Of a stretch of DNA of 64,000 bases, positions 46,597-59,800 are shown piece by piece. The translations under genes and the position numbers were made by a program. The DNA lies in assembly GCA_949130485.1 (NCBI GenBank), contig OX422186.1:5055792-5119791 (forward strand), read 5' to 3'. Each line of letters opens with the position of its first letter. The first letter of the stretch is position 1. The notes beneath the pieces were generated by a model. It worked only from the letters and a program-made list of their open reading frames with translations, was not told where the DNA came from and made no database searches. The stretch is from Agelas oroides (lineage: Eukaryota > Porifera > Demospongiae > Agelasida > Agelasidae).

Positions 46597-47555
46597 CAGT
46601 TTACACGCAGACCCCAGGGCTTCCGTACATTTTATTCCACCACGCAAATCAGATTAGCAATTACAAGTAGTCAACTAAAGTTCAGCTTGTGTAAACTATT
46701 ATTACGCAACAGTTCACAATATGGCTGTCATTCAGTTGCTGTTGCAAGTCCCGCGAACTTCCGGGAATTTCCAAGCAGATTACTGAACAATATCACGACT
46801 TTGCTCAATCATAACTGGAAAAGCACTTGGAGTTTGACTGAGTTATACGAGTATTGTGTAGTCGGAGTGGGGAAAAACGTGTCCAGAAATTTACGGAGCT
46901 CTTGGCCGTTTTGCCCCTAGTTGTGCGCCAAATCGAAAATCGATCACAGCTGAAAGCGATCACAGCTGAAAGCGGTTACTAGGGCACTTGCATAAGCGCT
47001 TGTATCTCGGAGAGTACGATAGCTATGGAGATTGGACATTTTGTAAGTTATAGCAAAGAGCCAGAAAGGCTATGTAGCGATGGTTGCGCTTTCGTAGCGT
47101 GTTCTGTACCATGTCTACGTTCAAGCCTATGAAGCGATTTTTTGCCGATATTGTACACTTAGTATCTACCGTGTGACTTGAGCTTTTAGCTTCTAACTCG
47201 ACTATGTTACAGTGCTGAATGTACTGTATATACGCTGTGAAGATCGTGTTCTAGCTCCACTTTGCCCCTAGTTGGGCGGTAAATCAAAGATGGCTCAGAA
47301 TTGTACTTGTGTCTTGTGAGCGGATGTAGTCTCTACCGCCGTATGCGGCACCCAGCAGGTACAGTGACACTATGAACTTACACTTGGCGGCCCCCACAAC
47401 AAGCTGTATAAGTATCATCTCGATCCAGGTTTGCTACTACGAAATATAAAGCTTGAAAGTTGGCCGTGTGTAGAGCTCATTACATATTCATACCGGATTT
47501 GATGACGTCACACGATTATGCGGGTGGAATAAATTTCGGGGTCTGCGTGTAGACT
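46597..47555. mobile_element. TIR element of about 0.96 kb inside the LINE
   Basis: TTTACACGCAGACCCC and TTTATTCCACC...GCA at the left are inverted at 47515-47555 (GGAATAAATTTCGGGGTCTG, CGTGTAGAC). The LINE reading resumes on either side. No coding frame recognised inside. Confidence 0.7.
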
Positions 47556-48267
47556 GCTTCTAATTGTACCTGAAGTGGGATTTGAGAGTCCTTGTTGCTT
47601 TCCGAAATGCCTAACCTCTTTATATCCCTCCAAAATTGCTTAACTGTTTTAATAGCAATTGTAACTTGTTCCATTTGATGTATTTCTGCTTCTTACTTCT
47701 TACGGCTCTATCAAAATTGTGTTGTGTCCTTACAAACTCTTGTTTCAAGACTCTATTAAATTTGTTCCTTAACCAGGCTTTACAGGCCTTTCCTTTTGAT
47801 CGTAAAACGGATAATTCTTTATCCCACCACTTTTTCCTAGTTCTATTTGTCTGCTTCCTTTAGATGGGAAGTTCTTTTTAAGTATGATATTACAGGGATT
47901 CATATACCTGATCAATATTTTTAATGCCATTCTTAAAGTGTGAACTAAGAACTTCTATTCCAGCAGGATTGCTGAGAAAATCATCTGGTACTTGAACTTT
48001 TGGCAATCGTTGTGTAGCTGTAGCAGTATTAGTCTGTAAACCATTTACACTCTTATTTCTATTGGGGATTGTGTCATGTGATACTTGCAGGCAGAAGTTT
48101 CCACTCAGAACTGAATGGTCAGATGGAAATTTTTCTACCTCTATTTGATTCTGTGAAATTAGATCTGAGGCATAATCAATATTAAAGTTCTCAAACATTT
48201 TAAAGTGCTTGGTAGAGACAAAAACTATACAGATGCACCTTTAGCTGAAACACAAGTATATTTTCAC

Positions 48268-48314
48268 TAGCCTCGTTCCCTATTTGATTCTCTGAGCACC
48301 TGGGAACGAGGCTA
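48268..48314. mobile_element. 47-bp foldback mini-element in the LINE endonuclease region, 9-bp TSD
   Basis: TAGCCTCGTTCCC at the left, GGGAACGAGGCTA at the right, spacer of about 21 bases. Perfect duplication TATTTTCAC (48259-48267, 48315-48323). The LINE frame joins across it once one copy is ignored (GENI then LVF). Confidence 0.97.
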
Positions 48315-48570
48315 TATTTTCACCAAATCTATTTAGCATGCAAAGATCACAATCTATTAGAAACTCTAAAATTTTACCACCATGACATTGACAGCAGAAT
48401 GGTCAATGGATAGCCTAGGGGGTATGACAGTGTCACAATGATCTAACATTTGGGTGTCTGGCCTGTCTGAACATCTAGCATTAAAGTCACCACAAATCAT
48501 GAAGTTATCAAGCAAATGGAGCTTGAGGACTAATATATCTATGGCTGTAATTTAAAGAGTGTTTTGTTGG

Positions 48571-50522
48571 ACTAAATGGCATGCCATGAGTATAAGAGAC
48601 AATATTCATATGTGACTCGGCTAACGGTCAAGGGGCCCGCCAGCATGGTATAAAACAGTACATGTGTACATTGTTTGTTGATCTTACTGATTGATTGCAG
48701 ATATCTGGCAGGCCTGAGAGAGGCAGGGTGCATGTAGTTTTCGTCCAACTGCCAGCGGACAGTTTCTCATATTGAATAGTTTAGTCTTTTGAATTTCTGA
48801 CAGGAAGTGACGCAATTCGAATGTAACAGACCTGGTTCACACACCCAAACCTTACACAATTGAATGTTGCAGCCATCAACCATTATTTTCTGAAAATTGT
48901 TACATGAGGTGATGACATCAATTGCATAAGGTCTATAGTTTATTCATAACATTCAACTTCGCATGTGCACGGATGACTCTCTATGGATGTTAAAATGACG
49001 CGTTTATATCTGTCGAGTAACTTTTTATTAACCAAAAATTGCATTCAGTATCTATGGATCCAAAGAGACCTAGTTACCAACGTACTGTACGATGGCCTGA
49101 CAGAGCCAATTTTTGAATATCGTTGGCTGTTGTCATTTTACAGAGGCGAAAAGTCGTGAGGTGTGTACAGTTTTAGTGGACAAGGGGCTATTTCTCAAAA
49201 ATCGAACGACATTTGCAACAAAACACTCCGTCTGGCCTGCATTTGGAGTGCGGACTACGCCCCATTTTGTATCCCATAACCTTAATAATCAAACCTTGGA
49301 ATACAGTAGATTGAAAATCAAATGTTACTCAACAATGAAAATAGTGTTAATATTCAATGTGCAGAATTACCCGCCAGCAGTTAGATGAAAAGTGCATTCA
49401 CCTGGCAGTCTGGATTTGTACCAATGCCTTACCTGTGACACACTAACCCTAACCAAAAGAAAAATCAAGCACTGGAACATAAAAAAAAATGTTAGGACCG
49501 TTGGGGACCAGAGAATGATGACTTACCCATTACATTGGAGTAAACCATTGACTTAGCAGTGTCCAAATGAAATGCTTCATAGTTTATAACTTGTGTTAAA
49601 AGCTTGTTTGTACTGAGTAATGATGCTGATGATTGGTGTCAATAGACACTATGTTCCATAAACTCCCAGCTGTCAGCTTATCAGAGTCAACCAAAGTGGA
49701 GAGCCTGTCAGAATGTTAGTGAAGACATCACACTTTTGTTTGAGGCTGTTCTCCTATCAAACTATACTGAAAGAAACAAAACATTTCCAAATGTTATGGG
49801 TCATCTCGGTGTCGATAGTATCAAAGATGCAAGGAATGGTTCTTAAAGAAATGAAAACCTTCTTTAGTTGGGTCATGCCATCCAGTCTTTTATTTTAGAA
49901 TACTTGTTTGGCTAGACATTCCTGGCATGTCTGCGGCATAACTGGGTAACCAAGACAATCCTCCAGGGACAGATGTACAGCAATACAAACTTCTAGCTTC
50001 CAGCAATAATGATTAGTAGGTCTTAACTAAATGAAAACCAGACTTTGAATGAAAGGTGCTTGTTGGAAGAATTTCCTTGATTTGTGTGATGTAATGTACC
50101 AAAGACATGGTCAGAGTTCTAACTGTGGATCAGAAAGGAAAGCACAAGACAATGCTACATCACATTACATCCATGGGTCACTGCCATGAATCAAGGTCAC
50201 ATTACCATAATATATATAATTATACATTTCATGCACTGCAATACCCAAAGATATTACATGAAAGCAATGATCTAGGTGTGACATCAAGCAAATAGAGGTA
50301 CACATAACAATAAGGCAGCAACAGCTGATGATATAGAGTGCACAAATAACTAGCAACAGTTGGAAAAGAGCTATATATACAACCTAATCACAAAAGAAAT
50401 TTTATTTCTGAGTTACAGAAAAATAATTCAACTGCATGTAATAGGAATAGAGGTATCAAAGCAATCTACACCTACTTTACCGCATGCAACTGGTGATTAC
50501 TTAACCACAATGCGCTGCTACA
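48571..50522. other. Intergenic, no gene seen
   Basis: AT-rich, short frames only. Nothing recognised on either strand. Confidence 0.4.
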
Positions 50523-50824
50523 TTATAGTTCATCTTTGACAATGCTCATGTAATCCATGCCATGCATATCAGCTATCTTGTTAGCAAGCCTAACATTATA
50601 GAAAGGATGATCAGCTACAACCTTTACTACTTGTTCCCAGCATGCTTTGCCTGTGTCAAGATATGCCTCCAGGCACTTCCTTTTCTTTATTGTATCCATC
50701 TTGTTGCTAAACGTATTGAGAACAGCTTTGCTCACTCCTAGGTTCTCACAGAGTCCCTCCCAATCTTCAATTTCTGCGACTGCCTTTCCAAGTTCTTGCT
50801 TGTCCGAGATACTGTGGCATCTCA
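50523..50824 (-). other. Last exon: death-like domain ending in KDEL
   Basis: Acceptor CTACCTGCAG|TG, phase 1, matching the CCP exons. About 100 residues with the W...L..LG and C...L..W death-fold spacing, then [20 protein letters not shown] and SIVKDEL before TAA. This block (W-L-L-LG, DTGKACW, DHPFYN) is one I associate with sponge and cnidarian death-domain proteins. Confidence 0.75.
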
Positions 50825-53800
50825 CTGCAGGTAGGTAAAAAGAGCATGTCATGAGTGTTGGCCAGATCCCACTCACCAAGTAAAACAGTGATTCATCAGT
50901 GAGGTGGCAAGCATAATAATATTGTGTCTTATATTATTACAGTGGAACCCTGCTTAATGGACACCTCTCAACAGTGGACACCCACGAAATAACAGACAAT
51001 TCTGAGAGTTCCAACCATTTCTCCATAGACATTAGAAACCCCTGAATAGCGGACACACCGCTACTCCATATAACGAACACTTTTCGCACTCCCAATTGTA
51101 CACGATTTAGTGGACACTTGTCGACCTTTTCACCAAGACTGTCCACCATCAATGCTGGAGTTAATAAATTGACACTAGATTAGCACTGTACTAGCCTCTG
51201 CTTAGCCTTCCTGCCAGCGTACAGCAAGGGAAAGCTCTGAAAACGTATGCTCAACAGCCTGATTACGCAGTACCACACCTACTGTAAATATACCAGAAAC
51301 CCCTGAGTTAGGGACACCTTGCTATAAATTGTTGGTCACAATGATGTCCGCTATAGAGGGGTTCCACTGTATATGAAATAATGTGCTCAGTGGATAAAGC
51401 AATGTGAGACATCTGCAGTCGGAAATGTAATACATTCTAGAGCCGGTCACTGAAATCTCTATAGCTCCTGCTGAGGTTCAATTGCGGTTCAAGCAGCATT
51501 CATTATTAATCATATACCTAGTATACAATAGCAAGCTTTTCAAACTTTGATATCTTATGTATGTGAGCATCAATGCATAAGATAGTTGAAACTAGAAAGG
51601 TATCAATTAAGAAGAAGTCAGACTTCTTCTTAATTGATACCTTTCTAGCTTCAACTATCTAGATTTCAAACAACATATACCCCATGTGCATGTTCACGTC
51701 CTGTAAAGTGGGTGACTTTGTAAACATCTAGGCCTACCTTTCTTCAGGGGGAAGTGGTTCATTGATTGCATTAAAACATACCAAGAGTTACCAATCCCAT
51801 TGTGGGAGAGCAATGGACCTCAGAATGGCACTACTAGACTAGTCTAGAGTTTTCTTCACTAGAATCATGCTTGGGGTCCAGTTCACACTAGCTGTCATTT
51901 GTCATACTGACATTGGTGTCTATGCAGTGTACAATGCTCAAAAGCGTGGTTCTTGCACATATGCACATGTGGAAAGAGTTTGGTCCCCTACTAGACAGAC
52001 AACATGAAATACTTGGCCCACTGTACACATGCACACATGACTGATGTAGGGCAATATAACAACATACAGTGACATGTAGGTTCACTCCCAGACCACACTC
52101 CTGTAGCTTGACATGTGCAATTAACGTCTCCCACCAGCTTGTAGCCTGGATTACAACTGTAGGTGGCTGTCAGTCCAAATGTTGTTCCATCAGTGTGACT
52201 AACTTGGCCATTGGCTGGGTTAGCCAGAGTGCCACAGTCTACAACTGTCAAAATGAGGAACATTTCCAGTATAGTCAAGTATATTACTTGATTGTGTCCA
52301 AAATGCAAGAAAAAATATCACTACACACTCCATATTCAGTCTGCATACTCACTCATGACAAGTTTACCCTGTTAATGCTCTGTCTTTGGTTTTGGTTATT
52401 TAACTCCCTATTGGCATGATTGCAGCAATTTACAAATAATCATGATTTTGGTACAGTGAGCAGTTGGTATAGATTAGTAGATGTATTTTGAAGCTGTGTA
52501 GGGAAGAATCCTATGTGTACAATAGAAGGTTGAGAACAGTGGACAGATGCATGACAGATGACATAGTTTTGAACCTGAGCTAAGTGAGTGAGATATGAAG
52601 GATCCTGACTGAACTCTGGCTACAATAGCCAACCCAGAGATGGAGTAATATCTCACTCACCACCAAGCCTGTGCAATAATTGGAACATTTAACCTGACTC
52701 TGAGGATAATCCAGACACTCCTGAAAATACAACATTTTCGGATGCAATTTGTACTGACATCAAGATTGGCACGGTAAATATTGAAATTGCTTGTTTGGGT
52801 GATTTTCCAAATAGGTGCCTATGTTACTTTCTGTAGGTCAGGATATTATTCCGATTTTTAATGATATTTTGTTGACAGGCTTGACAGACAGATGGATGCA
52901 AACGGATTGCTTACCCCTGCTATGTGCAGGCAAGCATGGGGTAACAATTCACACAAGTAAATGCCAGGCCAGAATGTGAATTAATAACTTGCTCACCAAC
53001 AGTTTTGGGAAAAGAGTTACTTGCAGGCATTAGTAGTTAATATGTTATAGGTGAAGCTATGTCTTGCTATCATGGCAGAATTCGATATCTTGCTCCTCCA
53101 TGTGGGTAGGGCCTTTCAACGCCAACATTCATGAACTATAGGTGTATTTTGTGTGGTTGAGTTTAACAACATACGTTGGCAGGTAGGTTCACTCCCAGAC
53201 CATTCTCCTGTAGCTTGACACATGCGAGTACTGTCTCCCAGCAGGTTGTAGCCTGTATCACAACTATAGGTGGCTGCCTGTCTGAATGTTGTTCCAGCAG
53301 TATGACTAACTTGGCCATTGACTGGGTTAGTCAGAGTGCCACAGTCCACAACTGTTGAAATGAGGAAAAGGAATACATCATGTACATGTATGTTACTGTG
53401 GTTAGGGTTCAAAATACCCAATGTGCATGCATAAAAAGCTTAGCCTACCATTCCATTAGCTATCAATGAACTATATAATTATCACTGCAGAACTAGAGGT
53501 AGTACAAAATTCCCACTGCACGCACAGCACACACAGTAGGGTAACAGAAACATATGTTGACAGCTGGTGCAGCTAGATTCCCTACTACACAGCAATGCTT
53601 AGCCCACTATGTCAACAATAAATTACATGTGAAACAAGGTAGGCCAAGATGTTGTACGAACATACGTTGACAAGTAGGTGCACTCCCAGACCAAACTCCT
53701 GTAGCTTGACATGTGCGAGTACTGTTTCCCACCAGGTTGTAGGCTGGATCACAACTGTAGATGGCTGCCTGTCCGAATGTTGTTCTTCCAGCATGACTAA

Positions 53801-56800
53801 CTTGGCCATTGACTGGGTTAGTCAGAGTGCCACAGTCCACAACTGTCAAAATGATAAAAGATGAATTCGCATACATGTATGTAAATATTCAGGCTAGAGT
53901 GTCATTCAGCACATAGCCTGTGTAAGGAGCTTACTTGCAGACAACAGTAGTTAGATGAAGTACATAAGTAAAGCTATGTTGTGCAAGATTGAAGTGTCAT
54001 GTCCATGTGAACAGGGCCTTTTAGCTACGCAAACATTGTCACGGAGCACCTTGGGGTGTGGTTTCATGATTGAGGTGAGCCTGAGCAAGCCTCACACCAG
54101 CAGGACTGCATCGTGCACGTGTGTGTATGTTTGCTTGCTTGCTTGCTTGGACCTACTACTTAATCCCTAACCAATTCATGTTATGCAGAACAAACTGGTT
54201 GGAATAAACGAAAATGTTTGAATGAAGTTGATTGTGAGAGACTGTATGTGAAGGAAGTTGCTTTTGAACCAGGCTTCCAAGTTAATACCAGTGGCTGTGA
54301 TTGCGTGGATGAAAATAGTTCTGTGAGTTTGCCAGTTTGTTATGTTGAGCATGTACCATTGGAGAGCTAGCAGTTGTGTAGATAAGTGAGGCTGTTCAAA
54401 ATATGCAGAGGGCAGCGTACTCTCGGTAGCTACACCCTGTTAAGCAAGAAGACAGAGATCTAGTAACGTTTCATTATAGCAGTTTTGTCCAACACTGTAC
54501 AGTGCAGGACCAATCACAGCACAGTATTTAATCTCATAAATGCTGATAACATTGCTTGAACAGGAAATTACAAGGTGTGAACCATGAGCAGCTGCTTTGT
54601 TAGACTTCACGTGATAGTCATTTCTAATGCAAAGTAACTATATGAAATTTGTGTGCAACAAGTGGCTACAATGCAAGTTACCCCGGCTCCCCTCTGTTAT
54701 TACAGAACAAGGTGTGGCTGTAGCGCGACTAAGTGTGGCAGAGATTCTCTTGCTAGCTTCATGGTTTGACTTTGAATGTGCTAGTTGAAGAGCCACGTAT
54801 TTAGCATGCATGTCTCCAAGTAGGGACTGGGCATGACAGGTGAGGCTGTGTTTCACAGAAAATAGAGGTCAAAGGAAGCTAGAACGTTCAGTCATACTTA
54901 ATGGTGGCTATCCAAGGAAGACAAATGGCTGCTGTTCCTTGCCTTGCATGGTAAGCTATTCTCTGCATTCATGACACTTCTTTTAAGGCTGCCTCATGTA
55001 AGAACTTGCATCTTGGGTCCACCCATGGCTGTATACAGTGACAAAACTTGCTGTACATGCATGGCATGTTAACTGTGACAAGCTATGAAATCTCCCAGCA
55101 ATGGGCTGTTTGTTCAGGCTCACCCCATCATCTGCTTAGTATACTTCATTAACAACATACGCTGACAGGTAGGTATGCTTCCAGACCACACTCCTGTAAC
55201 TTGGCACATGCGAGTGCTGTCTCCCACCAGGTTGTAGCCTGTGTTACAAGAGTAGGTGGCTGTATGTCCAAATGTTGTTCCAGCAGTGTGAGTAACTAGG
55301 CCATAGACTGGGTTAGTCAGAATGCCGCAGTCCACAACTGCATGTGGAATACATCATGTAAAAATAATCGATATGTGTGCTATACGTTAATATACACTGA
55401 CTAGAGTTGAATATATATATACCCAATGTGCATGCATAAAGAGGCTACCAACTCCACTACAACTTGGCAAGACAGGAGAACCTATGTATAGGGAGGAGCA
55501 ATGCACCCCAGGATCACAGTACCAGCCTGGTCTACAACTCTGTTTGGCTAGAAACATACTTGGGATCAAGCTTATACCATCATACCTCCTCTAGATGTTT
55601 GTGTTCACTATGTGTATAAGGTCTATAAACGCATTACACAATGTGCTTGTTGTGCATGTATGCAGATGTGTGTAGACTAAAGAGTGGGGTTCCCAAGTTC
55701 TTGGCTCATTGTGTACATGCACACATGTATGTAGGATAATAACAACTTACGTTGACACATAGGTGCACTCCCAGACCACACTCCTGTAGCTTGACACATG
55801 CGAGTACTGCTTCCCACCAGGTTATATCCTGTATTACAACTGTAGATGGCTGTCTGCCCAAATGTTGTTCTCCCAGTGTGGCTAACTTGGCCATTGGCTG
55901 GGTTACTCAAAATGCCACAGTCTACAACTGAGAAGTAGAGGAATACATGTGTTTAATACCCCCAAGATGCAAGAAAAAGGACCCACATAAATCATCAAAT
56001 TGCCCACCCTTACAAAAATGACACTGTGGTTTGAAAGCATTTTTCACAACTGTGCTGCGAAGGTAGTTCCAAAAGACACAAAGAAAGCTTCACCAGACTT
56101 AAAAAAGCCTTGGAAGGCTTAAACGACACCCCAGACAACAGAAGCTGCCAACAAACTTTTGTTATTCTCACAAAAAGTATGTACATACTAATGTATGGGG
56201 CTTTCCGTGTCTTTGGAAAAAGCCTTGCCTGGCAGAGTGTGAATTAACAGTCTTGTTCACCACCAACCTTGGCAACTTTAAAGAGCTAACTTGCAGGAAA
56301 CAGTAGTTATGTAAAGTATGTATACATCTTATGTCTTCCTATTCATTGCAGAAGTGTCATGTCTTGCTTTCTCATGTGGGTAGGGCCTTATATTTATGTA
56401 TAAAGTTCTGTGAGCATCTTCAGCTGTGATGTGGTTTCATGATATACTAGTAACTCAAGTGTAAGTGAGCCTCACACCCGTAGTATGACTATGAGTGAGC
56501 CTCATAGTACAACTGTGAGTGAGCCTCACACCCGTAGCATAACTGTGAGTGAGCCTCATAGTATGACTGTGAGTGAGCCTCACACCCGTAGCATAACTGT
56601 GAGTGAGCCTCACACCCATAGTGTAACTGTGAGTGAGCCTCACACCCATACTGTACATGTAACTGTGAGCGAGCCTCACACCCATAGCGTAACTGTGAGT
56701 GAACCTCACACCCATAGTGTACATGTAACTGCGAGCGAGCCTCACACCCATAGCGTAACTGTGAGTGAACCTCACACCCATAGTGTACATGTAACTGTGA

Positions 56801-59800
56801 GTGAGCCTCACACCCATAGTGTACATGTAACTGTGAGCGAGCCTCACACCCATAGTGTACATGTAACTGTGAGCGAGCCTCACACCCATAGTGTACATGT
56901 AACTGTGAGCGAGCCTCACACCCATAGTGTACACGTAACTGTGAGCGAGCCTCACACCCATAGTGTACACGTAACTGTGAGCGAGCCTCTCACCCATAGT
57001 GTACATGTAACTGTGAGCGAGCCTCACACCCATAGTGTACACGTAACTGTGAGCGAGCCTCACACCCATAGTGTACATGTAACTGTGAGTGAGCCCCACA
57101 CCCATAGTGTACATGTAACTGTGAGTGAAATGTAAGCATTGTGCACAAAGGCATGACGGCTTTCTTTCAAACAAAATAGCATAGTGCCAACTCTCCAATA
57201 GCATGTTTAGGGACATTAGTGTTGAAAAATAGGCACTTATAAGAAAAAGGAGGGACATAGATACATGTGTAAGCGTGTACATGCTAGGGGAGTCTGGGGG
57301 CATGCCCCCCCCTTGATAATTTTTTGTTCCGCTCTGGATGTGCTTCTGAGGCTATTTTTCTTGCTGATACTTACTTAAATTCCTGCTTATGCTTCTTTGA
57401 AGGCCAGGCCCATCCACATCTTGATGGTCCGCCACATTAATTTCTATAATAATGTTCTACTATACATACGTTGGCAGATAGGTGCACTCCCAGACCACAC
57501 TCCTATAGCTTGACACATGCGAGTGCTGTCTCCCATCAAGTTGTAGCCTGTACTGCAACTGTAGATGGCTGCCTGTCCAAATGTTGTTCCAGCGGTGTGA
57601 CTAACTTGGCCATTGACTGGGTTAGTCAGAGTGCCACAGTCCACAACTGTCAAAATGAGGAACATATCCTATACATGTGTGTTACTTTAGCCTCATTCCT
57701 AGGCCACTCCCAAATGTATCTTGCAGCCACGACCTGGGAACGAGGCTAGGTTACTTGCTATTGTCTGCATGCAACAGGAAAGGGACAAAAGAATCTGGAG
57801 TCTAGCTCACATGCATTGTAATGCTTCTTCCAGATGGTTGTGCTTATTATGTGTACAAAGCTCTAATGCTTTCTTTCATATATGCACACATACAATGAGT
57901 GGGATCCAAGATCCCCTACAACACAGCAATGCTTGGCCCACTATGTCAACAATAGGCCAAGATGTTGTACAAACATACGTTGACAGGTAGGTGCACTCCC
58001 GGACCAAACTCCTGTAGCTTGACATGTGCGAGTACTGTTTCCCACCAGGTTGTAGGCTGGATCACAACTGTAGATGGCTGCCTGTCCGAATGTTGTTCTC
58101 CCAGTGTGACTAACTTGGCCGTTGGCTGGGTTACTTAGAGTACCACAGTCCACAACTGTCAAATACATGATAAACATGTAAGTACTTGCTAATACACTCC
58201 CTTTGAGTAAATGCTCTCTCCCCTCCTTTGCACCCAATTTTATGTAGGTATGTTGCTCTGCAGAGATGATTTTAAGTATTTGTGTGCCCAGATGGGAACC
58301 ACTATTCTTGCTTGTAGACCACCTCCCACAGTGGACAGCGTACAAGATTTCTCCTGTGTCGGACCCTTGGGAATCTTGGAACCAGCGAACATTCCTGCAG
58401 GATCTGCCGACTGTCGCCCAAGACAGCTGCCATGTGTAACAGCACTTTAGAAACAACCTAGCCAATGCTGACCAAGCTCTGTCTACAAAATGGGTTGCGC
58501 CAACTTATAACATGTAGTCAAAGTTGGATGACAAATATGCTTGTCATCAGTGGTTTAAGGGTTATTATGTCACATAAGGACTGCAGCATGGGTCCATCAA
58601 AGGCATGCAGTTTACAGCGACAAATCTGCATGGTATGTGAGCTGTGACAAGCTATTTATGGGCTGTTTGTTCAGGCTCATGCACCCAACGATGATGAAGC
58701 ATCTGCACAGTACACTTCATTAACAACTTACGTTGACAGGTAGGTACACTTCCAGACCATACTCCTGTAGCTTGACACGTGCGAGTACAATCTCCGATCA
58801 GGATGTAGCCTGTGTTACAACTGTAGGTGGCTGCCTGTTTGAATGTTGTTCCAGCAGTGTGACTAACTTGGCCATTGACTGGGTTTGTCAGAGTGCCACA
58901 GTCCACAACTGTTGAAATTAGAAATACATCATGTACATGAAACTATAAATTCAATACATGGTACAATATATTTACAGTAGTTGATGGTAACTAGAGTTGA
59001 ATATACCTACGTAATGTGCATGCATAAAGGAGCTACTAACCCCACTACAACTTGGCTGTAAGATGTCCAACTCTGCTTTGGGCAACACAGAAGTAACTAT
59101 GTATAGGGAGGAGCAATGCACCCCAGGATCACAGTACCAGCCTGGTCTACAACTCTGTTTGGCTAGAAACATACTTGGGATCAAGCTTATACCATCATAC
59201 CTCCTCTAGATGTTTGTGTTCACTGTGTGCATAAGGTCTATAAACGCATTACACAATGTGCTTGTTGTGCATGTATGCAGATGTGTGTAGACTAAAGAGT
59301 GGGGTTCCCAAGTTCTTGGCTCATTGTGTACATGCACACATGTATGTAGGATAATAACAACTTACGTTGACACATAGGTGCACTCCCAGACCACACTCCT
59401 GTAGCTTGACACATGCGAGTACTGCTTCCCACCAGGTTGTATCCTGTATCACAACTGTAGGTGGCTGTCTGCCCAAATGTTGTTCTCCCAGTGTGGCTAA
59501 CTTGGCCATTGGCTGGGTTACTCAAAATGCCACAGTCTACAACTGAGAAGTAGAGGAATACACGTGTTTACTATCCCCAAGATGCAAGAAAAAGGACCCA
59601 CATCATCAAATTGTCAGCATTCTTACTAAAATGTGTCAAGTAAAAGTACTATAAACTACTTCACTGATGCTTCAGTGCACTAAAGTGAAGATCAACAAAC
59701 TATTAGGCATTCTGTGTCTTTGGAAGACTTCCACCTTTTTCTGTAGAACCATCTGCTTCTAGACAAAAAGCCATTTGATTCACTGAGGAAACCTTCCAAT

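Larger units (their letters stand above)
44500..48570 (-). pseudogene. Decayed full-span LINE (endonuclease plus RT) with three insertions
   Basis: Read on the minus strand from 48570: FMICGDFNARCSDRPDTQ is an AP-endonuclease block, followed by ENFNIDYASDLIS and SDHSVLSGNF (48198-48080), then WWDKELSVLRSKGKACKAWL (about 47830), KTAPNNKAVGIDSIDPSYL (about 46440), CPSAWRKAVIFPIPKSG (46320), FVDFKK (about 46060) and, past the palindromic insert, NSGVKQGCLLSPTLFSLFI (about 44720). Frameshifts and stops are frequent. Inserts: 44820-45955, about 46597-47555 and 48268-48314. It is a third LINE family, different from the 22.9/38.3-kb pair and the 29.6-kb copy. Confidence 0.85.

Noticed and set aside
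56455-57303. 216-codon plus and 282-codon minus frames as proteins
   Set aside because: Both come from a minisatellite whose units are multiples of three, inside an intron of the CCP gene, with no other coding sign.
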